Below, piece by piece: positions 45,740 through 55,150 of a stretch of 64,000 bases of DNA. The notes beneath the pieces were generated by a model. The model ran no database searches. It saw nothing but the letters and a program-made list of their open reading frames with translations, and was not told the DNA's origin. The stretch spans positions 1-64,000 of the forward strand of contig JABJCP010000038.1 in NCBI GenBank assembly GCA_018668595.1, written 5' to 3'. Source of the DNA: Candidatus Woesearchaeota archaeon (lineage in GTDB: Archaea > Nanobdellota > Nanobdellia > Woesearchaeales > UBA11576). Both the position numbers and the translations under genes were made by a program. Numbering within the stretch: the first letter of the stretch is position 1; each line of letters begins with the position of its first letter.

Positions 45740-46696
45740 ATGTCTATTAAAATTGATTTAAATGATAAAAAAATACTTCATGAACTAGACAAGAATGCAA
45801 GAATTTCATATTCAGAGATAGCTAAAAAAATTCGTTTGAGTAAAAACTCTGTAATAAATAGGATCAAAGTTTTAGAAAAAAATAAAATTATTCTTGGCTA
45901 TAATGCTTTGATTAATGTTAACAATCTTGGCTACACTACTTACGACATATATCTAAAATTTAAAGACAGTTCTTTTGAAAAAGAACAAGAAATAATCTCT
46001 GACTTAATAAAAAATAAACATGCTTGGCTTGTTGCAAAAGTTGAAGGAAATATCAATTTATCATTACTAATATCAACAAAAACTCCTGAAGAATTTGATC
46101 AAATCTGGGATAAAATATATCAAAAAATCAAACCTTATGTTGAAGTAACAAGAATTGCAATTCTTTTAGAGTACCATCATTTTCCTAGAAAATATCTTAT
46201 GGACAAATACGAAAAAGAAACAACAATCATTGCAAAAAGAGGAAACAATAAAATTGATAAAACTGATGAACAATTGATAAAACTTATTTCATCCAATGCA
46301 AGAATTTCTTTATTAGAATTATCAAATAAATTAAACATGACAACTAAAACAATAGCTGCTAGAATAAAACATTTAGAAAAAGAAAAAATAATTTTAGGTT
46401 ATAGAGTTAATTTGAATTTTCAAGAAATGGGTTACAATTATTATAAATTAATGATCAATTTAAATGATCTAGGGATTAGAAAACAAATGTATAATTTTAT
46501 TCAAGCACATAAAAACGTAGTGTACTTTGATAAATTCATAGGGGGTTCTGATTTTGAATTTGATGTAGAAATAGAATCTTTTGATAAATTCACAGCATTT
46601 TTAGATGAACTTAAGAAAAAATTTGGACATTTAATAAACAACTATAATTACTTAAACCCGACGATGATTTACAAATCGAATTATTTTTCGAATTAA
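45740..46696 (+). CDS. Duplicated Lrp/AsnC regulator
   Basis: This 318-residue protein has two complete Lrp/AsnC units in tandem: helix-turn-helix at about 5-50 (HELDKNARISYSEIAKK, SKNSVINRIKVLE) with a ligand domain, then a second at about 178-220 (NARISLLELSNK, TTKTIAARIKHLE) with a second ligand domain. TATA-like TTTATAAATAA lies about 25 nt before the ATG, so it is probably leaderless. The double layout occurs in some archaea. Confidence 0.9.
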   Translation: MSIKIDLNDKKILHELDKNARISYSEIAKKIRLSKNSVINRIKVLEKNKIILGYNALINVNNLGYTTYDIYLKFKDSSFEKEQEIISDLIKNKHAWLVAKVEGNINLSLLISTKTPEEFDQIWDKIYQKIKPYVEVTRIAILLEYHHFPRKYLMDKYEKETTIIAKRGNNKIDKTDEQLIKLISSNARISLLELSNKLNMTTKTIAARIKHLEKEKIILGYRVNLNFQEMGYNYYKLMINLNDLGIRKQMYNFIQAHKNVVYFDKFIGGSDFEFDVEIESFDKFTAFLDELKKKFGHLINNYNYLNPTMIYKSNYFSN

Positions 46697-46714
46697 AAAA
46701 TAAAGTCTTTTAAA

Positions 46715-48937
46715 ATGGTTAACAAAAAAAAATCGAAAAAGAAAAAATCAAAAATGAATCGAGTTGAAAACCCTGTTCAAGATAATTTATTTGTCAAATC
46801 TTGGATCATATTAGCTATTGGTTTTCTTACCTTTGGTTTTTTAGTTTTCTCGACTCAACTTATTTCCCCATTTATTGAACCAGTAGGACTTGCGGTTTCA
46901 ACAATGGGCGATAATATAAATGTCTCATTTGTTTCTCCAACGCCAAATAATAATTCTCTAGAAAATACTAACTTGGTTATTATTAACACATCCATTGTTG
47001 AATCAAATCTCAAAACAATAACATATAATTGGAATGGAACCAATCAATCATTATACGACAATAATTTAATTCTCATGATGAATCTTAATAATAAATCTGC
47101 TCTTGGCGAGGATGAGGGTAATGTTGCAGATATAAGTAGACTTTCTAATGATGGAACTGTAACTAATGCAGCGTGGACTGCAGAAGGAAAATATGGTGGC
47201 GCATATTATTTTGATGGATCTGGCGATTACATCAGCGGATCAATAACAAGCAATACTGCAACAAATAAATACACTATGAGTGATTGGATATTAATTGATG
47301 AACTAGGAAATCAATATAATCACTTTTCATTCGGTGAAACTATTCGCGCAATATCATACGTGACAAGCACAGGATATCTTGCTTGTTGGCTAGGTAATGT
47401 TAGTGCAACTAATTTAGTTTCTAATTTTCAAATCTCACCAGATGTTTGGTATTATTCAACTTGCACATACAATTCAACTCACTTAAGCATATATGTCAAT
47501 GGAGAATATCAAGACTCTGCACCTGCAGATTTTACATTATCGACAAATAAATATGCAATTGGTTCAGATATAGGTCTTGGCGGATTTTTAATAAACGGAT
47601 CTATTGATGATGTAAAAATATGGAATACGACTTTGACTGATGAGGAGATATTCTACCAATATCAATTACAACTTGAAAAATATGATTCAACACACTGGCA
47701 GTTAACTGTAAACCAAACCAAAAATTCTACTGCAAGACTTGAAGATGCGACATATTCTTACCAAGTGTTTGCAACAGATAATTTGGATTCGTTGAGTTCA
47801 TCAGGATTAAGAGGTCTGGAGATTGACGCAACAGAACCATTGTTTAATTTTTCTTCTCCAACACCCCTTAATGGATCTACCAGAACCCAAAGGTTTGTTC
47901 CTATTAATGTCTCAATTACAGAAAAACATCTTACTGAGCTAAAATATAGTTGGGATGGAACAAATTATACAGCATATGATAACTCTTTAGTTTTGATTAT
48001 GAACTTGGATAACAAATCCAATTTAGGAGAGAGTTCAACTTATGTTGTTGATTTCTCAAATCATTCAAATAATGGGTCTGTAACAAATGCTGAATGGACA
48101 TCTGCAGGAAAATATTCAGGATCATTTGATTTTTCAGAAACAAATAATTATATCACAATTTCCGACGATTTAGAACTAAGAATTCCTAGCTCATTTAGCA
48201 TAAGCGTGTGGGTTAAGTTTAGAAATCTAACCTCTTCTGATAAAGACTTTATGGGAATATTAGGAAAAGGACAAGTTGGTGATTCAACTGAAAATCACAA
48301 TTATTTCATAGGATATGACAATGGAGACTGGTGGGGAACAGAAGGAATTGTAGGAGGATATGAATCATCAGGAGGAACAAACTATCAAACAACCTGGGGA
48401 TTAAGTCCAAACTTAAATCAATGGTACCACCTAGTATTAATTTTTGATGACGATGCAAACACAGTTACAATATATGGAGACGGACAACAAAGAGCACAAA
48501 AAACAAGTGCAACAGGAGTTCCTGATACTGGATCAAGAGATTTAATTCTGGGGAGAATAGCAGATGATGGTTTTAATACATATTTACAAGGTGAAACCAG
48601 TTTAAATGGATCAATAGATGAATTAAAAATTTGGGATAGAGCATTATCCCCTGAAGAAATATATCAACAATACGTCTCAAATTTAAAAAAAGAGGATTTG
48701 AGTACGTGGAATCTTTATGTTAATCAATCAAAAAATTCAACAGCTAGTTTGCCATATGCATCTTACAATTATCAATTATTTGCTTCTGATGCAGGAAGTT
48801 TAGAAGAAAGTAGTCAACTAAGAATAATTAATATTTTTCAAGAAAGCGGTGTTCCAGAATTTTCAGACTATGCAATTATGTTAATCCTAGTTTTAGCTGT
48901 TAGTGGATTTGTTGTGATGAGAAAACAAAAAGAATAA
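46715..48937 (+). CDS. Surface protein with two LamG domains
   Basis: This 740-residue protein has a Lys-rich start and one membrane/signal helix (about 30-52). Two similar halves follow, each with a short Ig-like part and a concanavalin-like LamG domain; they share the N-L-x-N-K-S pattern, VTNAAWTAEGKY/VTNAEWTSAGKY, and LNGSIDELKIWDRAL-type ends. The C-terminus is VPEFSDYA plus a hydrophobic helix and basic MRKQKE, like archaeal PEF-type sorting tails. Many N-x-S/T sites suggest glycosylation. Probably an adhesin or envelope protein. Confidence 0.88.
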   Translation: MVNKKKSKKKKSKMNRVENPVQDNLFVKSWIILAIGFLTFGFLVFSTQLISPFIEPVGLAVSTMGDNINVSFVSPTPNNNSLENTNLVIINTSIVESNLKTITYNWNGTNQSLYDNNLILMMNLNNKSALGEDEGNVADISRLSNDGTVTNAAWTAEGKYGGAYYFDGSGDYISGSITSNTATNKYTMSDWILIDELGNQYNHFSFGETIRAISYVTSTGYLACWLGNVSATNLVSNFQISPDVWYYSTCTYNSTHLSIYVNGEYQDSAPADFTLSTNKYAIGSDIGLGGFLINGSIDDVKIWNTTLTDEEIFYQYQLQLEKYDSTHWQLTVNQTKNSTARLEDATYSYQVFATDNLDSLSSSGLRGLEIDATEPLFNFSSPTPLNGSTRTQRFVPINVSITEKHLTELKYSWDGTNYTAYDNSLVLIMNLDNKSNLGESSTYVVDFSNHSNNGSVTNAEWTSAGKYSGSFDFSETNNYITISDDLELRIPSSFSISVWVKFRNLTSSDKDFMGILGKGQVGDSTENHNYFIGYDNGDWWGTEGIVGGYESSGGTNYQTTWGLSPNLNQWYHLVLIFDDDANTVTIYGDGQQRAQKTSATGVPDTGSRDLILGRIADDGFNTYLQGETSLNGSIDELKIWDRALSPEEIYQQYVSNLKKEDLSTWNLYVNQSKNSTASLPYASYNYQLFASDAGSLEESSQLRIINIFQESGVPEFSDYAIMLILVLAVSGFVVMRKQKE

Positions 48938-48943
48938 TAAAAT

Positions 48944-49678
48944 TTATTTCTTTTTCTTTATTTTTATTTTTTCCAAATCAGATATTAATTTATTAAACAT
49001 ACCCATTAATGCAAAAGATTCTCGTTTTGATAAAAAACTTTTTGTGAAGAGTTTTTTCCAAACCTTTTTTTGCGTGGTGATTTTGTCTTTAGTTGTAAAA
49101 TGAAGAAGTTTTATGATTTGATTCATCATCTTATTCATTTGTTTGAGCTCAGCTTTTGTAACTGGACGAATATTATCTCCAAGTTTTGGTTTATCTAATT
49201 GCTTTTTTAACTCATAGAGAATAATTCCAACAGAATGTGAAATGTTTAATGTTGGATAAGTTGGATCTGAAGGAATCGAAACTGTAAAGTCACATAATTC
49301 GAGCTCGTCGTTTTTTAGACCTATACTTTCTCTGCCAATAATTAATGCTATCTTTGAATTGTTTAAATTAAGTTCTCTAAATTTAGTTCCAAGCGATTCA
49401 GGAGTAATTGGAGATCTCGTGACATTATAATCAGTTCCAAGACGTGCAGTAGTTGCAATTCTATAATCAAATTGGTTAAGAATTCTAAATGTTCTCACTT
49501 TTGCTTTTGTTAGAACTTCCTGAGCATACTTAGCACGATTCCTTGCAGTTTGACAAAGGTGATTGCACTTAGGATTGACGAGAATGAGGTTGTAGAAACC
49601 AAAGTTTTTCATGACTCTTGCAATAGCTCCAACATTACCTGAGTTTTTTGGTTCGATAAGTATAACTGAAATTGTCAT
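48944..49678 (-). CDS. SpoU/TrmJ-like RNA 2'-O-methyltransferase
   Basis: This 244-residue SPOUT-fold enzyme has NSGNVGAIARVMKNFG at the N-terminus and the knot motifs IALIIGRESIGLKNDEL, VSIPSDPTYPTLNISHSV and ILYEL. TrmJ acts at the anticodon-loop ribose (position 32) in archaea and bacteria. It is convergent with the LamG gene. Confidence 0.9.
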   Translation of the reverse strand: MTISVILIEPKNSGNVGAIARVMKNFGFYNLILVNPKCNHLCQTARNRAKYAQEVLTKAKVRTFRILNQFDYRIATTARLGTDYNVTRSPITPESLGTKFRELNLNNSKIALIIGRESIGLKNDELELCDFTVSIPSDPTYPTLNISHSVGIILYELKKQLDKPKLGDNIRPVTKAELKQMNKMMNQIIKLLHFTTKDKITTQKKVWKKLFTKSFLSKRESFALMGMFNKLISDLEKIKIKKKK

Positions 49679-49725
49679 GAATTAAAGGAAATGGGAGGAG
49701 TATATAAAATTTAAGTTTTATATCT

Positions 49726-50640
49726 TTAGTTGTCAGTTATATTTGGCAGAGGCATAAATTTAGCCCAAGAATCTAACTCTTTGTTATAAATCCAAAAATC
49801 AATTTGTTGTTTTTTATTCTTTTTAATTGTTAAAGGATTTTGTATAGGTAAGTAATTGCAGAGTAGGTCAAAGCATTTCTTTTTGAGCGCATCTGGACGC
49901 ATATAGTCTTCAATGCCAACTGTTTGTGTAAAACCACATCTACCAGAAACTGCAACTTCATCTTCAGTTACATTTCTTGTAAAAACATATTTGCCAAATT
50001 GTTCTTCGCAAGAAATAGAATTATAAGTTCCATTAGTGCTTAGCGACATATTGTTAGGTAATAGAGGATATTTATTATATTTATTTAATTTTGTTGTGGC
50101 ATAACCGTTATCTGTGTCTATTATTAACACATACTCGTCTGATTGTTCATATATTTTTTCTATTTTTTGAATACAAGCTAGTTTAGAATAAATATTTTTT
50201 AATAAGTCTTCTAGTTTTGCTTTATTTTTTTCAAACTCTTTTTCCTTTTTTGTTTTTCGTTTCTTTGTTACTTTTTTATTTTTAATAATTAAAGTTGTAG
50301 TTGTTTTGTTTTTAAAATCACGCAATACTACATTTTTATCATCTGAACTAAGATTAAAACCATTAACAATTAATTCAAGACATCTATGATCTACAAATCT
50401 TGTTCCTTTATCTTTACTAAGGATTTCAACAACATTATCAAATGTAATTCCTCCATCTAATTCATAAGGAGATACTTCATATTCAGTAATTAAGTAATGC
50501 TCTGAAACTTTTCTATATGTGTAACTAGTACGATCTAAAGAATATCCTTTGTCTAATTTGTGTATTGAAACTGTTTTTGGTTTTTCTGAATTTGATTTGT
50601 TTGAATTATTGTTCTTATTTTTTTTAATTGACTTGCTCAT
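49726..50640 (-). CDS. Uncharacterised 304-aa protein
   Basis: This soluble protein has a Lys/Asn/Ser-rich start, then strand-rich halves linked by a basic helix (KKRKTKKEKEFEKNKAK). No family is recognised. AGGTGA before the ATG at 50640 sets the start. It is divergent from the TrmB-like gene. Confidence 0.65.
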   Translation of the reverse strand: MSKSIKKNKNNNSNKSNSEKPKTVSIHKLDKGYSLDRTSYTYRKVSEHYLITEYEVSPYELDGGITFDNVVEILSKDKGTRFVDHRCLELIVNGFNLSSDDKNVVLRDFKNKTTTTLIIKNKKVTKKRKTKKEKEFEKNKAKLEDLLKNIYSKLACIQKIEKIYEQSDEYVLIIDTDNGYATTKLNKYNKYPLLPNNMSLSTNGTYNSISCEEQFGKYVFTRNVTEDEVAVSGRCGFTQTVGIEDYMRPDALKKKCFDLLCNYLPIQNPLTIKKNKKQQIDFWIYNKELDSWAKFMPLPNITDN

Positions 50641-50718
50641 TTTATTCACCTGTTCATTTGTTATTATCCAGTAACCAAAGAGAAACATTTAAATACTACT
50701 ATTAGTAATAAGCTACTA

Positions 50719-51504
50719 ATGATTAGCCTAAATAACAAAATGTATAGAATTGATAGACTACTAGCACTAGGTCTTAGTCCCTATGAATCAAAATGCTACA
50801 TAGCATTAGTTACGCAAGGAAATATGCTGGGAAAAGAAGTGGCAAAAGTATCGGGAGTTCCACCAACATCAATTTATAGAAATCTTGAAACTTTGCGCTT
50901 GAAAGGGTTTGTAAGTATTGTTCAAAAAGAACCATTAGTATTTCAAGCAGTAGAACCAGAAATTGCAATTTCAACTTATGTTAAATCTCGCCAGGAAAAA
51001 TTAATTGAAATTGAAAAGAAAACCATTAAAGAATTGAATTCAATTAAGAAAATAGGCGTGATTGAATCAGACAAAAAAGAAGAAGTGCTTGAAGTATATT
51101 CAGGACGAGAACAATCATACAAATTAGGTAAGGTTTTGATAAAGAAAGCTAAAAAAGAACTATGTTTAATTGGTAAAGGAACTGACAGGTCAATACTAGA
51201 TTTAATTCATGGTCTGAAAGCTGCAGTAAAAAGAGGTGTTGATTGCAAATTTATCCTGACCGAAATTAGAGAAAATAAAAACCAAAATATAATTGATGAA
51301 TTAAAAAAAGCAGGAATTAAAATGAAGTACTTGCCGCTTAGTGGATTTTCTTTATTGATCAAAGATTCTGAAGAATCACAAATAGTTATCAAAGATAAAA
51401 AATTAAAAGAAGAGAGAATTGTTCTAAATATAAAAAATAAAGAACTATCTCGAGCTCATTCTGATTATTTTGAAACTATGTGGAAGAAGGCGATGCCTGT
51501 TTAG
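50719..51504 (+). CDS. TrmB-family transcription regulator
   Basis: This 261-residue protein has an N-terminal winged helix (LALGLSPYESKCYIALV, then VSGVPPTSIYRNLETLRLKGFV), typical of TrmB sugar-responsive regulators, followed by a coiled-coil linker and a PLD-like effector domain (about 110-250). A/T box CATTTAAATACTAC lies about 25 nt upstream, so it is leaderless. It may control itself and the divergent gene. Confidence 0.9.
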   Translation: MISLNNKMYRIDRLLALGLSPYESKCYIALVTQGNMLGKEVAKVSGVPPTSIYRNLETLRLKGFVSIVQKEPLVFQAVEPEIAISTYVKSRQEKLIEIEKKTIKELNSIKKIGVIESDKKEEVLEVYSGREQSYKLGKVLIKKAKKELCLIGKGTDRSILDLIHGLKAAVKRGVDCKFILTEIRENKNQNIIDELKKAGIKMKYLPLSGFSLLIKDSEESQIVIKDKKLKEERIVLNIKNKELSRAHSDYFETMWKKAMPV

Positions 51505-51570
51505 TAAATTGATTAATAGAATAAATTAAGAAAATAAATTAAATAAGAAAAAAAGTAAGTAATAAAAAAA

Positions 51571-52761
51571 TTAAAGTGTTAATAAGAATCTACCAGCCCA
51601 TGCCAAAACTGGCCAAGCAAGATTTATTGCCAACACCATTAATGTGAAAAAAGAAATCTTCTTCCAAACATAATCGCCTTTGCGCTTTCCTTTAGCACGA
51701 CCAAGCATAACCTGCATCATTCTACCACCGTCAACAGGACCTAATGGAAGTAAGTTTGCAAGACCAATACCAAGACTCAAAAGACCAGTAACTGCAAGAA
51801 GTTCAATTAAAGCATTAAGTAGCCAAAATAAAACCCTATACGACCAAGACTCTTCATACTTAAGTGCTATTGCAGGTTGACCAGAAACAAGAATACCAAT
51901 ATGAGGTAAGTTTGGATCTTTAGGATTTTTTCCCGCAACCATAGTATGTTTTGTGTGGTCTGCTAAAATTTCCACAGACTCTCCGGGCTTTAAGTTTTTT
52001 AGTTGACCACTAAATTCATCAGCACTAAGAACAGGAATTCCATTAACTTCAGTAATAATCATTCCATCTGCTAAACCTGCCTGCGCTGCAGGAAGACCTT
52101 CAGAAACGCCAACCACAGCAACACCCATAGGATCTGCCATTGCACCTGCAAGAGGATTTAATAAAAATGTTAAAACTCCAATACAAACTAAAGTAAGAAG
52201 CATATTTGAAAAAGGACCTGCTGCATAAACACTATACTGAGCAGTATCCGCTGATGACTTTAACTTTTTCTCATCAGGTTCAACAAATGCACCCATTAAA
52301 GGACCCATAAAGAAAATACCACTTGATAAAATAGGAATTTTATGAACTCGCGCGATAACTCCATGAGAAAACTCGTGAACTACAACGACGAGAAACAATG
52401 CTAACCAACCAGAAATTAAAGGAATAGTAACTGGTGAACCTGGAACTGCAACTCCTGGAACAACCAATGAAACTGCGCTTTGAGTATTAGGAACAATAAC
52501 AAGCTCGACGAGATTCTTAATAAGAAATACGAGCATGGTAATCAAACCAATAAAACCTGCACCAATACCAATAAAACCAAGAACTCTCAAATACTCTCCA
52601 TACTTCTCACTCCAAGTGTCCATTAAGTTAAGACCTAACTTGGTTTTATAGAGTGCAATAAATTTATGTTGGATGATAAATCTTTTACGATTAAGAAATA
52701 CTAGCAACATTATAGTTATATAAAAAGCTGCTACGAACCAGCCTGATTCGAAAAAATTCAT
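51571..52761 (-). CDS. Site-2 protease (M50) with PDZ domain
   Basis: This 396-residue intramembrane zinc protease has HEFSH at 129-133 in a helix, a PDZ domain in the middle (GLPAAQAGLADGMIITEVNG), and the distal LLPLGPVDGGR with the zinc-binding Asp. Six or so membrane helices. It cleaves membrane-bound regulators or signal remnants. Confidence 0.93.
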   Translation of the reverse strand: MNFFESGWFVAAFYITIMLLVFLNRKRFIIQHKFIALYKTKLGLNLMDTWSEKYGEYLRVLGFIGIGAGFIGLITMLVFLIKNLVELVIVPNTQSAVSLVVPGVAVPGSPVTIPLISGWLALFLVVVVHEFSHGVIARVHKIPILSSGIFFMGPLMGAFVEPDEKKLKSSADTAQYSVYAAGPFSNMLLTLVCIGVLTFLLNPLAGAMADPMGVAVVGVSEGLPAAQAGLADGMIITEVNGIPVLSADEFSGQLKNLKPGESVEILADHTKHTMVAGKNPKDPNLPHIGILVSGQPAIALKYEESWSYRVLFWLLNALIELLAVTGLLSLGIGLANLLPLGPVDGGRMMQVMLGRAKGKRKGDYVWKKISFFTLMVLAINLAWPVLAWAGRFLLTL

Positions 52762-52850
52762 ATGGACAACCTCTCTTTTTTTTTGATAAGAAAATTAAAC
52801 TTCAAAAAATTGAAGCGTTACAAAAGTACAAGTAAATAATTACTAATAGT

Positions 52851-53012
52851 TTACTTTTTACGCTTAGGTCTCAAAGATTTAGATTTACAAAACCTACAAC
52901 TAATTTTCCCCTGAACAACTTTAAGACTTGGTGCTCTAATTTTATGTTTACACCGTTTACAAATAAAGATATTCTGGAACATTCTTACTGCTGCTTCATT
53001 GAATTTTACCAT
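52851..53012 (-). CDS. rpl40e: Ribosomal protein eL40
   Basis: This 53-residue zinc-binding protein has ICKRCKHK and a second CRFCKSK pair, ending in SLRPKRKK, as in archaeal eL40. The N-terminus VKFNEAAVRMFQNIFIC matches the family's start. It belongs to the large subunit. Position beside aIF5A agrees with a translation role. Confidence 0.9.
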   Translation of the reverse strand: MVKFNEAAVRMFQNIFICKRCKHKIRAPSLKVVQGKISCRFCKSKSLRPKRKK

Positions 53013-53110
53013 TTTTTCTAACCTTCTCTAAATTTTTAATGAATATAATAATTTGATTATTATTTTATTTAATATTTTGTTATTTTATTATTTAATATTT
53101 TATTATTTAG

Positions 53111-53515
53111 TTACACGTTTTTAACCTGCTTCATGACAAGTGCGTCAAGGACAATCCAATATACAATTGTACATCCTTCAACAATATCTTCTTTTAACTC
53201 AGCAGGAATTTCTAAATCAAATGTTTCAAATGTTTCTGAATCCATAACATTAGCATGCTTACCAGACATAGATAATACTTGAGCATTTCGCTTATCAATT
53301 ACTGGAACATCAACATGATCGTGACCAGGCATTACAATAACTCTTTTTTTGTCATCTAAAAGTCCTGTTGCAGTTATTCTGCATTTTGCGTGACCGTGCT
53401 TACCAGGCCTACTTGTTTGAACATCATTAACCTTACAAGCATGACCATCTATAACCATAGAGCTTCCCTTTTGGATAGTCGATACTTCAATTTTTTTTGT
53501 TTCTCCCTTCATCAA
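53111..53515 (-). CDS. eif5a: Translation factor aIF5A
   Basis: This 134-residue protein has the hypusine loop TSRPGKHGHAK with Lys39 as the modified residue, followed by an OB-fold C-terminal domain. It relieves ribosome stalling at hard-to-translate peptide bonds. The first residue after the loop is Cys where Ala is more common. The initiator could be Met1 or Met2. Confidence 0.96.
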   Translation of the reverse strand: MMKGETKKIEVSTIQKGSSMVIDGHACKVNDVQTSRPGKHGHAKCRITATGLLDDKKRVIVMPGHDHVDVPVIDKRNAQVLSMSGKHANVMDSETFETFDLEIPAELKEDIVEGCTIVYWIVLDALVMKQVKNV

Positions 53516-53677
53516 ATAACACCTTTTTAAATTTATAACAAAAATTCTAATTAAATTAATTTAAAGTTAAAAAAATTTCTAAATAATATATAAAGTTTCC
53601 CAAAGCAATGTGTACTTGTTTTAAATGATAAGTCGAATGCTAAAAAAAATCAATAAAAAACGCAAAGAAAATGCGCA

Positions 53678-53896
53678 TTATTTTGCAGCTAATTTAACAT
53701 CTCCCGCTTTAACAGTTTTTCTGCCTGCGTGAAGAGCTAACTTAACAGCATTTTCAGCAATCTCTTCTGCAATGTCCTCTATAACGTTTTTAAGAGCAAC
53801 CTTCGCCTTATCAGAGACACGTTCAGCACCACATTGTTTTAGGATTTTTTCCATTGCCGCTAAAGGCAATAATCTTTTACTTTGATTTGCAGCCAT
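53678..53896 (-). CDS. Archaeal histone
   Basis: This 72-residue histone-fold protein begins with LPLAAMEKILK, then RVSDKAKVALKNVIEDIAEEIAE and ends HAGRKTVKAGDVKLA, all diagnostic of archaeal HMf-type histones. It forms dimers that wrap DNA. The promoter lies in 53897-53960. Confidence 0.96.
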   Translation of the reverse strand: MAANQSKRLLPLAAMEKILKQCGAERVSDKAKVALKNVIEDIAEEIAENAVKLALHAGRKTVKAGDVKLAAK

Positions 53897-54074
53897 TTTT
53901 TTTTGTATCCTCCGATTAAATAATAATAATATTTACTATTAGAAGCACAACACCTTTATAAAGGTTTTGGTGGATCTCCTAAAAATGAGCTTTTTTTGGG
54001 TATAGAAGTAAAAAAATTTCTTTTAATGTGTTAAAGAAGGTGTTTGAGGTCAAGTAGAGTAATTTAAAGGAATA

Positions 54075-54205
54075 ATAAAGCAGAAGCACAGCCTTAATTG
54101 AACTATTCTTAGTGGGCTCGAGCTGCACTGCAGATGAACTTGCCAGTTATCAAAACACAATAACCCTCCATTTTGTGAATTACGTCTGCTTACAATTTTG
54201 TTTAA
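54075..54205 (-). ncRNA. Candidate structured ncRNA
   Basis: The gene-free stretch 53897-54285 contains a GC-richer block. AAGCAGA (54078-54084) and TCTGCTT (54185-54191) are exact complements that would close a ~115-nt domain, and it contains an inner GTTAT/ATAAC hairpin and a CTGCAGTGCAG palindrome. On the minus strand an A/T box (about 54231-54244) lies about 25-30 nt before the expected 5' end. It does not look like 5S, RNase P or SRP RNA. No good ORF. This is a hypothesis only. Confidence 0.35.
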
Positions 54206-54285
54206 TAATTAATATTATGCCTTGTGCTAATTATAAATATATTTAATAGAAACTACGTAAAAAACGAAAAACAAAAAACAAAACT

Positions 54286-55053
54286 TCAAAGATTTTTTAT
54301 AGACTCAATAAGACCTGAGAAAAAAGATGTTTTTGATTTAGATTTAGACTTAGGTTTTGTCGCTAAAACAACATTAGAATTACCCATCCTCTGTTTATAA
54401 TTTAATAAAGATAATTTTTGTAATTTATGTTCCATCTCTTCTTGATTTTCAAAAACTTTTTCTAAACGTTTAAATTTTTTATCATGATAAATTGTTTTTG
54501 TTCCGGACCTTATAAATTTTCTTTGCTTATGAAGAAGTTCATGATACATAACATAATCTAACAGAACAGGTTCTGCATTTAGAAGCATCTTGCTAATAGT
54601 AATTATATCTGATTTGTAATCATAAGTTCCAAAAACTCTAGTAGCATTAGACCACATAAGATTTGGACGCTCTGCAAGACCCAGAAAATAACGCTCATTA
54701 ATTCTATTAAACGAACTTTCTAAAATTGGATGAGTTCTATTTTTAGGAATAGCTTTATGAAGATTTTTTACAAAACTATGATACAAATCAAGATACAACG
54801 TATTAACTTGCTTAGATTTAATAGGCCAAAGTTTAAGCATAAGCTCCTGAATAAATCCTACTTGAATCTCATCAGAAATCCCATACCACTTACGACTAAG
54901 CTTAACAGTTAAAGTATTAAATGCAAGAACAATATGACCTCCATAATCTCTAAATCTTCCAGAATACTGAATAATAGGAGTATAATTAAAACTACGATTA
55001 GGATAAAGTTCGAGAAATGCTTTTTCTAGTAAATGACCTTTTTTGTTAAACAT
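54286..55053 (-). CDS. SprT-like zinc metallopeptidase
   Basis: This 255-residue protein has HELLH at 171-175 and a third His at 190 (YHDKKFKRLE), the SprT/YgjP arrangement. The N-terminal two thirds are helix-rich with SRKWYGISDE. SprT-type proteases act on DNA-protein crosslinks or other substrates; the family member here cannot be specified. The C-terminus is Lys/Ser-rich. Confidence 0.78.
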   Translation of the reverse strand: MFNKKGHLLEKAFLELYPNRSFNYTPIIQYSGRFRDYGGHIVLAFNTLTVKLSRKWYGISDEIQVGFIQELMLKLWPIKSKQVNTLYLDLYHSFVKNLHKAIPKNRTHPILESSFNRINERYFLGLAERPNLMWSNATRVFGTYDYKSDIITISKMLLNAEPVLLDYVMYHELLHKQRKFIRSGTKTIYHDKKFKRLEKVFENQEEMEHKLQKLSLLNYKQRMGNSNVVLATKPKSKSKSKTSFFSGLIESIKNL

Positions 55054-55150
55054 ATTTAATAGAAGAAAAAGAATGAATTAAAAAATGTTTGGATTGATAT
55101 AAAAAGAAAAATAAGAATAAAAAAAAGAATAAATATGCTAATAAAAAAAA

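Noticed and set aside
54075..54205. 5S rRNA
   Set aside because: Right length, but the conserved loop sequences of 5S are absent.
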